A stretch of 64,000 nt of DNA from UBA7985 sp002690455 (GTDB lineage Bacteria > Pseudomonadota > Alphaproteobacteria > UBA7985): assembly GCA_965662775.1 (NCBI GenBank), contig CBFIIW010000001.1:1-64000 (forward strand), in the 5' to 3' direction. Position 1 is the first letter of the stretch. Each line of letters opens with the position of its first letter. A program made the translations under genes and the position numbers. Shown here one piece after another: positions 53,029 through 59,901 of the stretch. The notes beneath the pieces were generated by a model. It did no database searches. It was not told the DNA's origin and saw nothing but the letters and a program-made list of their open reading frames with translations.

Positions 53029-53949
53029 ATGAAGACTCCGCTGCCCCTGGTATATGCCAGCGCCTATCAGGCCGACATCCCCATCGATCATCGCTTTCCC
53101 ATGGGCAAATATAGCGCAGTTTTCGCGCTGCTGTCCAAGCGGTCATGGTTTGCTGACGTCTCCTCACATCAGGCAATTCCCGCAACGGTTCAACAGGCAA
53201 GCCTCGCCCACGACCCAGACTACGTTCGACGCGTGGCATCGGGGCAGCTCACCCCCGACGAAGTGCGGGTGATCGGGCTACCTCAGAACCCAACGGTGCG
53301 GGAGCGCTCATTTGCTTCTGCGGGCGGCACTATGCTGGCCTGCCGACTGGCGTTGCGCGCGGGGTGGGCCGGGTCGCTTGCGGGTGGCTCACACCACGCG
53401 GGCCCGCACGGGGGCCGCGGCTTTTGCGTGATGAACGACGTGGGGATTGCGCTTTCCTGGCTGCTCGCAGATGAAACGCTCAGTCGTGCGTTGGTGCTGG
53501 ATTTGGACGTGCATCAAGGTGATGGGACGGCGGAGATTTTTGCGTCCGAAAGCCGAGTTCATACGGTCAGCCTGCACTGCGAGGACAATTTTCCTTTCCG
53601 AAAAGCCCGATCTGACGTCGACGTTGGCGTGCCAGCCGGGACCGGGAACCGTGGCTATCTGCGAGCACTGGACGGGTTGCTGTCTGCAATCGAGCCACAG
53701 GCTCGACGGGCCGATTTGATTGTTGTCAATGCCGGTGTTGACCCACATGGGGGTGACCGCCTCGGGCGGCTGGATTTGAGCGATGAGGGACTGGCTCAGC
53801 GCGATGCTACGGTCTTTGACTGGGCGCGGGGCCTGGGAAAGCCCCTTTGCGTCGTCATGGGCGGGGGTTACGATCATCGCATAGAGGTCATTGCTGAGCG
53901 TCACGCTCAGGTCTACGACCGCCTGTTTAGCGCCGCCAGCAGAGGTTAG
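53029..53949 (+). CDS. histone deacetylase-family (class II-like) amidohydrolase
   Basis: The 306-residue protein has the arginase-fold deacetylase signatures: the active-site histidines in AGGSHHAGPHGGRGFCVMNDVG (about residues 117-138), the zinc site in LVLDLDVHQGDGTAEIFA, and VVNAGVDPHGGDRLGRLDLS with a further zinc aspartate. Bacterial members deacetylate acetylpolyamines, acetylated proteins such as acetyl-CoA synthetase, or other acetylated amines; which applies is unknown. It starts 38 bp after deoD and is followed five bases later by the carbonic anhydrase gene. Confidence 0.94.
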   Translation: MKTPLPLVYASAYQADIPIDHRFPMGKYSAVFALLSKRSWFADVSSHQAIPATVQQASLAHDPDYVRRVASGQLTPDEVRVIGLPQNPTVRERSFASAGGTMLACRLALRAGWAGSLAGGSHHAGPHGGRGFCVMNDVGIALSWLLADETLSRALVLDLDVHQGDGTAEIFASESRVHTVSLHCEDNFPFRKARSDVDVGVPAGTGNRGYLRALDGLLSAIEPQARRADLIVVNAGVDPHGGDRLGRLDLSDEGLAQRDATVFDWARGLGKPLCVVMGGGYDHRIEVIAERHAQVYDRLFSAASRG

Positions 53950-53954
53950 AACCC

Positions 53955-54479
53955 ATGCCCCGTATTTTTGAACTTGATGGCGTTGCGCCTCAAATCGACC
54001 CCGGAGCCTATATCGCGCCGGGTGCTGTTATCATCGGCAACGTACGGATCGCAGCAGGTGCATCAGTATGGTTCAACGCCGTGCTTCGTGGCGACAACGA
54101 GATCATCGATATCGGTAAAAATGCCAACGTGCAGGATGGTGCCGTGGTTCACACCGACATTGGATATCCGGTCTTGATTGAAGCAGATGTAACCGTGGGC
54201 CATTCGGTCATTCTCCATGGCTGTCATCTCAAGCATGGCTGCCTGATTGGCATGGGTGCAACGGTTCTGAACGGTGCGGTGATTTCTGAAGGCTCTCTGG
54301 TCGGTGCCGGCGCACTGGTCACGGAGGGCAAGAGCTTCGAGCCCGGACAGTTGATTGTCGGCAGCCCGGCACGGGCAATCCGCGCGCTGGATGAGGGTGG
54401 CCGAGCCATGGCAGTAGGCGGCAGCCGCTTCTACACTGCAAACAGCCAACGCTTTGCCAAGTCGCTCAAACCGGTCTAA
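53955..54479 (+). CDS. gamma-carbonic anhydrase-family (left-handed beta-helix) protein
   Basis: The 174-residue protein has hexapeptide repeats (IIGNVRIAAGASVWFNAVLRGD) forming a left-handed helix. Zinc-ligand histidines are in GAVVHTD (about residue 66) and in VGHSVILHGCHL (about residues 83 and 88). Family members are trimeric carbonic anhydrases, but some close relatives (PaaY, YrdA, CaiE) have other or no clear activity. AGAGG overlaps the HDAC gene's end, suggesting coupling. Confidence 0.94.
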   Translation: MPRIFELDGVAPQIDPGAYIAPGAVIIGNVRIAAGASVWFNAVLRGDNEIIDIGKNANVQDGAVVHTDIGYPVLIEADVTVGHSVILHGCHLKHGCLIGMGATVLNGAVISEGSLVGAGALVTEGKSFEPGQLIVGSPARAIRALDEGGRAMAVGGSRFYTANSQRFAKSLKPV

Positions 54480-54529
54480 CTCACACCTACAGGAACCACT
54501 CTGCGGGCAGCATTGATAGGAAATTCAGC

Positions 54530-55408
54530 ATGGCAAAAGTCGCCTTCCTTGGCCTTGGGGTCATGGGGTATCCCATGGCTGGCCACCTCGCCAGCGCGGG
54601 GCACAGCGTAACCGTCTATAATCGAAGTTTCCCCAAGGCCGAGGCTTGGAGCGGACAACACAAGGGTGTGAGCCAGCCGACCCCACGCGAGGCCGCTGCC
54701 GGTCAGAGCCTCGTGTTTGCCTGCGTCGGCAATGATGACGACCTTCGCGAGGTCTGCCTAGCGCCCGATGGAGCTTTTGCCGGAATGGACCCGGGCGCGC
54801 TGTTCGTCGATCACACTACCGTATCGCCAACCGTCACACGCGAGCTTGCGCAGGCTGCTGCTGCGAAGAGACTGCGCTACGTCGACGCGCCAATCTCAGG
54901 CGGACAGGCGGGGGCTGAAAACGCTGTCCTCACAGTCATGTGTGGCGGTGATCAGGCAGATTTCGATGAAGCCTTCCCGGCGATCGACGCTTACGCCAAG
55001 AAGTGCATCCTTATTGGGCCGGTCGGCGCAGGGCAGCAGACGAAGATGCTGAACCAGATTTGTATTGCCGGGCTGGTGCAGGGTTTGTCGGAAGCCGTAG
55101 CGCTGGGGCAGGCGCTGGAGCTGGATATGGAGGCTGTACTGGACGTGATTTCCGGCGGCGCGGCACAGAGCTGGCAGATGGAAAACCGGGGCAAGACCAT
55201 GGTCGCCGACCAGTTTGATTTCGGTTTTGCCGTGGACTGGATGCGGAAAGACTTGAGCATCTGCCTTGATGAGGCCCGCGCCAATGGGATGACCCTGCCT
55301 GTGACGGCGCTGGTGGATCAATTCTACGGTGACGTTCAAAAGATGGGCGGCGGACGCTGGGACACCTCCAGCCTCTTGCGGCGGTTGACCAAAACGCCAG
55401 AGGTCTGA
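54530..55408 (+). CDS. NAD(P)-dependent 3-hydroxyisobutyrate dehydrogenase-family oxidoreductase
   Basis: The 292-residue protein begins AKVAFLGLGVMGYPMAGHLASAGHSVTVYNR (Rossmann signature, residues 2-32), has LFVDHTTVSPTV and DAPISGGQAGAENAVLTVMCGG, and the catalytic lysine in GAGQQTKMLNQICIAGL (about residue 170). It is more like serine/hydroxyisobutyrate/glyoxylate-succinic semialdehyde reductases than the one at 42603. The substrate remains open. AGGA precedes ATG by about eight bases. The next gene begins three bases after its stop. Confidence 0.93.
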   Translation: MAKVAFLGLGVMGYPMAGHLASAGHSVTVYNRSFPKAEAWSGQHKGVSQPTPREAAAGQSLVFACVGNDDDLREVCLAPDGAFAGMDPGALFVDHTTVSPTVTRELAQAAAAKRLRYVDAPISGGQAGAENAVLTVMCGGDQADFDEAFPAIDAYAKKCILIGPVGAGQQTKMLNQICIAGLVQGLSEAVALGQALELDMEAVLDVISGGAAQSWQMENRGKTMVADQFDFGFAVDWMRKDLSICLDEARANGMTLPVTALVDQFYGDVQKMGGGRWDTSSLLRRLTKTPEV

Positions 55409-55411
55409 TCG

Positions 55412-55960
55412 ATGCGAGAGGCGTGGACGAGGGCGCTTTGGCCCTTACAACTGTTTCCAAGGTTCGCTTTAAGGGCGCACCCAGCTACGGCTGGTGCAAT
55501 GCTACTGCTGCTACTGCTACTGCTGCTGCTGCCGTTGCCCTTACCTGCCTTAGCCTCAGGGACGGGCGAGGGGACAGGAGACGGCGTTCAGTGGTTGCGT
55601 ATGACCCATGCGGATTTTCTGGCGATACTCGACGCCAATCCCGAAGGGTTCACGCTGGTTTTTACCGATGCTGAAGGCCAGTGGCTTGGGCGCGAGTATC
55701 ATAGCCCAGATTTGCGGGTTTATCTGGAGTTTGGCTCGGATCGAGAACGGATCACCGGCCAGTTAGCTTTGGCTGAGGGCGATCAGTTCTGCTACCGATA
55801 CCCCAGCTACTCACAGGAATTTTGCTGGCTGTATTTCCAGTCAGAACAGGGGTTTATGGAAGAAAGTACAACAACTGACGAAGTTGACTTCTTTGCGGTC
55901 GTACCGGGTAACGTCTTTGTCGAGGATTTTGGAACAAGATGGTCACAACGCTTTGATTGA
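55412..55960 (+). CDS. exported protein of unknown function with poly-leucine signal segment
   Basis: The 182-residue protein has an extended basic leader, then an unbroken run of about eleven leucines (residues 31-41) and PLPLPALASG, an unusual signal core encoded by CTG/CTA repeats. The mature part, about 130 residues, is acidic (LRMTHADFLAILDANPEGFTLVF, DRERITGQLALAEGDQFCYRYP) with two cysteines. ATG 55412 follows the preceding stop by three bases and has AGAGG in range; ATG 55499, immediately before the leucines, would give a more usual signal length. No family is recognised. Confidence 0.7.
   Translation: MREAWTRALWPLQLFPRFALRAHPATAGAMLLLLLLLLLLPLPLPALASGTGEGTGDGVQWLRMTHADFLAILDANPEGFTLVFTDAEGQWLGREYHSPDLRVYLEFGSDRERITGQLALAEGDQFCYRYPSYSQEFCWLYFQSEQGFMEESTTTDEVDFFAVVPGNVFVEDFGTRWSQRFD
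55499..55543. repeat. CTG/CTA leucine-codon microsatellite in a signal peptide
   Basis: Repeats of CTGCTACTG type give at least eleven leucine codons in a row. Because the unit is trinucleotide, slippage would change the hydrophobic length without breaking the frame. Confidence 0.85.
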
Positions 55961-56136
55961 AGGGCCGAATTTTGGTTTAATGCAGTCTTTCCTCCTATCA
56001 GGCCGTTGTGCTACCTTTTATGCGACTACAGGGGTTTCTCGCTGCAGTCATCTGGGTGATGCCGGGCTAAGGATCAGCAAGATATCGTGTTCTGTTTCAG
56101 GTACCTGGCGGAATAAGTTCAACCGCGAGGCGTATA

Positions 56137-56982
56137 ATGAGCTTCCTCTTTTCAGTGCCTGATGGGCGGGTAGTGACCGTTGCTCGCTACCTGGTACTGT
56201 TGCTGATTGTGGTGCCTGCGTTTTGCGTGATAGGCGTTCACGTCGCACAGGCGCAGACACAACCCCTGTTTCGCTCCAGCGTGACGTCTACCTCGGTTGA
56301 GAGTATTTACAGCGTACCTTTCGAGGCGTTCGCTGGACAATGGCTGGGCGGTGTTCCCACCTCACCAGTGGATGCGGCTTCGCTGGAAATCCTGCAGTCG
56401 TTCGGCTTCAGGGGGTGGCTACGCAGCCAGAACCACCGGGCCTTCGCCATTGGTGCGCCGGAGAGTTGCCCTTATAGCTGGCGTTCTTCTGGGTACCCGA
56501 ACCGAGAAATGGCGGTTGAAGCTGCGCTGACGGCGTGCGTTCGGGGGGCGCTTAAATTCAACGGGCATCAGCCCGAGCAGTGCGGTTGCCGGGTGGCTGT
56601 GGTGGATAACCAGTTGTATGTAGATTCAGCCGCCCTAAAAGTTCCAAAAATTGTGCCGGCGCTTTGGGATTTTGGCAACGGTAATTTGATTGTTGGTGTG
56701 CTTCAGTACGATCAACTGTTCGGGCGGGATAATGCCGTACAGTTCAGAGACAATCAGGGAAATCTGCGATGTCAGGGGTCATTTTCAGCCTCACTAGCGC
56801 TGATCGATAACAGCTTTCGGCTCAACTGTGACTTCGCGACGGGTGTTTTGCGGGGTAGTCTTGGTTTGCGCAATCTGCAGAGTTTTAACCCGCATGGCGA
56901 AACGGTAGTCCGGACGGATGACGATCGGCGTATTCGTTTCGTTGTCGCGCAATCCATCGTCGATTATGTCCAGGGCCAGTAG
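56137..56982 (+). CDS. exported protein of unknown function
   Basis: The 281-residue protein has a signal peptide (YLVLLLIVVPAFCVIGVHVAQAQ) and a mature region of about 240 residues with paired cysteines (PESCPYS, TACVRGA, EQCGCRV, NLRCQG, LNCDFA) suggesting disulfides. The segment AVEAALTACVRGALKF followed by CGCRVAVVDNQLY recalls DUF4189-like secreted domains, but I am not certain. GAGG stands eight bases before ATG. The gene is separated from the preceding one by 176 bp and precedes the sulfate activation gene. Confidence 0.7.
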   Translation: MSFLFSVPDGRVVTVARYLVLLLIVVPAFCVIGVHVAQAQTQPLFRSSVTSTSVESIYSVPFEAFAGQWLGGVPTSPVDAASLEILQSFGFRGWLRSQNHRAFAIGAPESCPYSWRSSGYPNREMAVEAALTACVRGALKFNGHQPEQCGCRVAVVDNQLYVDSAALKVPKIVPALWDFGNGNLIVGVLQYDQLFGRDNAVQFRDNQGNLRCQGSFSASLALIDNSFRLNCDFATGVLRGSLGLRNLQSFNPHGETVVRTDDDRRIRFVVAQSIVDYVQGQ

Positions 56983-57194
56983 CAATTCGGTCCACGACAC
57001 TCGCGTAGCTGGAATGAATAGGGCTTGGCTGCCACCACTACCGGGATCAGACCTGCGCCACGCGGTCTGCTGCTTGGGTTGATCTTCGCCCCCTGATCCC
57101 GCAAAAGCATCGCGATTGCCTGGGTTTGCTTGCATTTGCGTCTGGTGCCCCGTGGCGATGTCCAGAATACATGCCGATGAGAAGGATTCCCAGG

Positions 57195-58901
57195 ATGGCA
57201 TTTGAGCGCGTTCCTGAACTTTATGCTGCCCCCAATGAGCGGGCGGAGTTGCTCGATAAAATTAAGGACATGCCGTCGATCGATCTGAGCCCACGTCAGC
57301 TCTGCGATCTGGAACTCATGATGAACGGTGGCTTTGCGCCACTCACTGGATTCCTCGGCAAAGAGGATTATGAAAGCGTGCTCGAAAACATGCGTCTGAG
57401 TTCTGGCGCGCTTTGGCCAATTCCTATCAACCTCGATGTCAGCGAAGCCGTCGCTGAGAGCCTGGAACTCGGTAGCCAAGCTGTGTTGCGCGATTTGGAA
57501 GGCGTGCCGCTTGCCGTCATCGACGTTGAAGAGATGTATCGACCGGATAAGCACCGTGAAGCGGAACTGGTTTTTGGCGCTGATGACAGCGCGCACCCTG
57601 CGGTACGGTACCTGCACAATCAAACCGGACCTGTTTACATCGGTGGTGCTGTCACCGGTATCGACGAACCGGTGCACTATGACTATCGCCAGCACCGACA
57701 CACTCCGAACGATTTGCGGCGTATGTTCCACAAATGGGGCTGGCGCAAGGTGGTGGCCTTCCAAACCCGTAACCCGTTGCACCGTGCCCACGTGGAACTG
57801 ACAGTTCGAGCCTCGCAACTGACAGAAGCAAATCTGCTCATCCATCCTGTGGTCGGTATGACAAAGCCGGGTGATGTCGATCACTTCACCCGCGTGCGCT
57901 GCTACGAAGCCATAATGCGGCACTATCCCGATCAAACGACGTCTATGGCCCTGCTGCACCTTGCTATGCGGATGGCCGGCCCGCGCGAAGCGCTATGGCA
58001 CGCATTGATTCGTCGGAATCACGGGTGCACTCACTTTATCGTCGGGCGGGACCACGCTGGACCGGGCAAGAACTCGCAAGGTGAGGATTTTTATGGCCCG
58101 TACGACGCTCAGGAGCTGGTCACCCAGTATGCGGAAGAAATCGGTATCGAAATGGTGCCGTTTCAGGCCATGGTATTCGTGCAGGAACGTGCCCAGTATG
58201 TACCGATCAACGAGGTTGGCCCAGACGAGACCCAGCTGAATATCTCCGGTACCGAGCTGCGCCGTCGACTGCGCGAGGGTCTGGAAATTGACGAGTGGTT
58301 CTCTTACCCTGACGTTGTGCAGGAACTGCGCAAGACTCACCCGCCGCGTAACCAGCAGGGTTTTACGCTTTTCTTCACAGGTCTTTCAGGATCGGGGAAG
58401 TCGACCATCGCGAATGCCGTGATGACCAAACTGCTGGAGGCAGGGGGGCGTCCTGTGACGTTGCTCGATGGCGACGTGGTGCGTAAGAATCTCTCGTCCG
58501 AGCTGACCTTTTCAAAGGAACACCGCGACCTGAACATTCAGCGGATCGGTTATGTCGCCTCCGAGATTACCAAGAATGGCGGTATCGCCATCTGTGCACC
58601 AATCGCCCCCTATAAGGCGACCCGTGATCAGGTCCGCGACATGATTGAGCCTCTGGGCGGTTTCCTTGAAATACACGTGGCAACCAGTCTTGAGGTTTGT
58701 GAAGGTCGCGACCGCAAAGGATTGTATGCGAAGGCCCGTGCGGGTTTGATTAAGGAATTCACCGGGATTGATGACCCCTATGAAACCCCGGTCAATGCCG
58801 AGCTGGTGCTCGATACTGACGACACGACGCCGGATGAGTCGGCACACAAGATCCTGCTCAAGCTAGAGTCTATGGGGCTGCTCTCGGGTCGTACCGGTTA
58901 A
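57195..58901 (+). CDS. sat: bifunctional sulfate adenylyltransferase / adenylylsulfate kinase
   Basis: The 568-residue fusion makes PAPS from sulfate and ATP. The N-terminal ATP sulfurylase (about 390 residues) has the nucleotide-binding QTRNPLHRAHVEL (about residue 196), LLIHPVVGMTKPGD, HFIVGRDHAGPGKN and a terminal ISGTELRRRLREG. The C-terminal APS kinase has the P-loop FFTGLSGSGKSTIANAV (about residue 395), LLDGDVVRKNLSSELTFSKEHRDLNIQRIGYVA (spanning about 420-453) and AICAPIAPYKATRDQ. ATG 57195 is preferred, with GAAGG upstream; two further in-phase ATGs at 57171 and 57177 are close. This order, sulfurylase then kinase, differs from CysD/CysNC. A terminator follows. Confidence 0.96.
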   Translation: MAFERVPELYAAPNERAELLDKIKDMPSIDLSPRQLCDLELMMNGGFAPLTGFLGKEDYESVLENMRLSSGALWPIPINLDVSEAVAESLELGSQAVLRDLEGVPLAVIDVEEMYRPDKHREAELVFGADDSAHPAVRYLHNQTGPVYIGGAVTGIDEPVHYDYRQHRHTPNDLRRMFHKWGWRKVVAFQTRNPLHRAHVELTVRASQLTEANLLIHPVVGMTKPGDVDHFTRVRCYEAIMRHYPDQTTSMALLHLAMRMAGPREALWHALIRRNHGCTHFIVGRDHAGPGKNSQGEDFYGPYDAQELVTQYAEEIGIEMVPFQAMVFVQERAQYVPINEVGPDETQLNISGTELRRRLREGLEIDEWFSYPDVVQELRKTHPPRNQQGFTLFFTGLSGSGKSTIANAVMTKLLEAGGRPVTLLDGDVVRKNLSSELTFSKEHRDLNIQRIGYVASEITKNGGIAICAPIAPYKATRDQVRDMIEPLGGFLEIHVATSLEVCEGRDRKGLYAKARAGLIKEFTGIDDPYETPVNAELVLDTDDTTPDESAHKILLKLESMGLLSGRTG

Positions 58902-58935
58902 TAGGCGCCGAACCTGCATCCAGGCCAGAAGAACA

Positions 58936-58966
58936 AGGGCCGGGTTCAGAGGCTGAGCCCGGCCCT
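58936..58966 (+). terminator. stem-loop terminator after sat
   Basis: A 13-bp stem (AGGGCCGGGTTCA with TGAGCCCGGCCCT) closes the loop GAGGC, followed by ATTGTT. The T-run is weak, but the stem is very stable. Confidence 0.8.
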
Positions 58967-59144
58967 ATTGTTGCCAAAAAGTCGCTTTCCAAGAGATGCA
59001 GTCGCTATAATCACCTCACCACAAGCCTTTACACGACACAGGCGTCCCGCTCCGCTATACTTTTATTGTATTTTATTTGTTGATTTCAATTCGTCCGAGG
59101 CGTGACCCACCAGATTTCAAGGGTCGTCGATGGAGGCTGTCACC

Positions 59145-59456
59145 ATGATCCGATTGTTGCTGTGCGTGCCGCTGTTCGGTCTCGGGGCCTGTGATTTCGC
59201 AGCACCCACCATCAAGGCGCGAAACCCGGAAATATCATTGGTCCCGCGAGATGGTGAAGTCAGGTTAATCGACATCCGTCGGGGTGTTGCACACTTGGAA
59301 GCCACATGTAATCCCGGCATCAGTGCGATTTGTGGCGTCTATGCGGCCCGTTGGTGCGAAGATGTGCCCAAGGTCTACGACCAGCAAAAGTACCTGACCA
59401 GTGCTGGAGGACGAGAGCGGACCGTTTACCTGGCGAGCTGTGATCCCCGAGTTTAA
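59145..59456 (+). CDS. small lipoprotein of unknown function
   Basis: The 103-residue precursor has a lipoprotein signal (LLLCVPLFGLGAC, lipobox LGAC, cysteine about residue 16), so the mature protein should be anchored in the envelope. The remaining 90 residues have five cysteines (ATCNPG, AICGVYAARWCED, LASCDP among them) and a Cys-Pro-Gly loop. ATG 59145 has GGAGG eight bases upstream, better than the ATG five codons before it. No family is recognised. An AT-rich tract at 59055-59095 upstream probably contains its promoter. Confidence 0.72.
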   Translation: MIRLLLCVPLFGLGACDFAAPTIKARNPEISLVPRDGEVRLIDIRRGVAHLEATCNPGISAICGVYAARWCEDVPKVYDQQKYLTSAGGRERTVYLASCDPRV

Positions 59457-59540
59457 CTTGCGGGTGACGTAGCACTTTCCTTTACAAACAAGGGTGAACG
59501 CAGCCTAAATCCTAACGTTCGAATTCAGGGAACCTCAGCT

Positions 59541-59702
59541 TTGGCCAATCGGAACATCAAGATCGAAAATCATTCCGGACTGGGTATGGCCTGGCTGGTG
59601 GGCTGGCTTTTCACGGTGGGTTTTCTCAGTAAGGGCTTTTGGGGTGGACTACTTGCCCTGATCATTTGGCCTTATATGCTGGGCGGCTACTTTCAGCCCT
59701 GA
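59541..59702 (+). CDS. 53-residue membrane peptide
   Basis: A short open frame from TTG 59541 encodes a soluble N-terminus (NRNIKIENHSGLG) followed by two hydrophobic segments (MAWLVGWLFTVGFLSKGFW and GGLLALIIWPYMLGGYF). The aromatic GFWGGLLALIIWPYMLGGYF pattern resembles small two-helix membrane proteins found beside unrelated genes in many proteobacteria. AGGGA lies about eight bases before the TTG; ATG 59586 is an alternative. It stands between the lipoprotein gene and the tRNA. Confidence 0.6.
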   Translation: MANRNIKIENHSGLGMAWLVGWLFTVGFLSKGFWGGLLALIIWPYMLGGYFQP

Positions 59703-59738
59703 TCGACCCTCACCGCTCAACAGAACGGGGGAGACCGG

Positions 59739-59815
59739 TGGCCCGCCCTGCAGGACTCGAACCTGCAACCTATCGCTTAGAAGGCGAGTGCTCTATCCGG
59801 TTGAGCTAAGGGCGG
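59739..59815 (-). tRNA. tRNA-Arg (anticodon UCU), CCA encoded
   Basis: The minus strand folds as a 77-nt cloverleaf: acceptor CCGCCCT/AGGGCGG with discriminator G and encoded CCA, D arm GCTC/GAGC, anticodon loop CTTCTAA (TCT), variable AGGTT and T arm GCAGG-TTCGAGT-CCTGC. It decodes AGA. The top pair of the anticodon stem is C-T, a mild irregularity. Confidence 0.93.
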
Positions 59816-59901
59816 GTGTGACGCTGGTGATTACTCGTGATCGAAAATCGTGCTCGCGTCGCATTGCGTAAAAAGGGTGCTAACACGCGACCCTCTGAGG
59901 C

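Noticed and set aside
56964..57959. 331-codon minus-strand frame, including QAIAMLLRDQGAKIN which looks like an ankyrin repeat
   Set aside because: The ankyrin-like stretch is one partial repeat of about 15 residues in the leader of sat, and the rest is antisense to sat. A single match of this length is probably chance.
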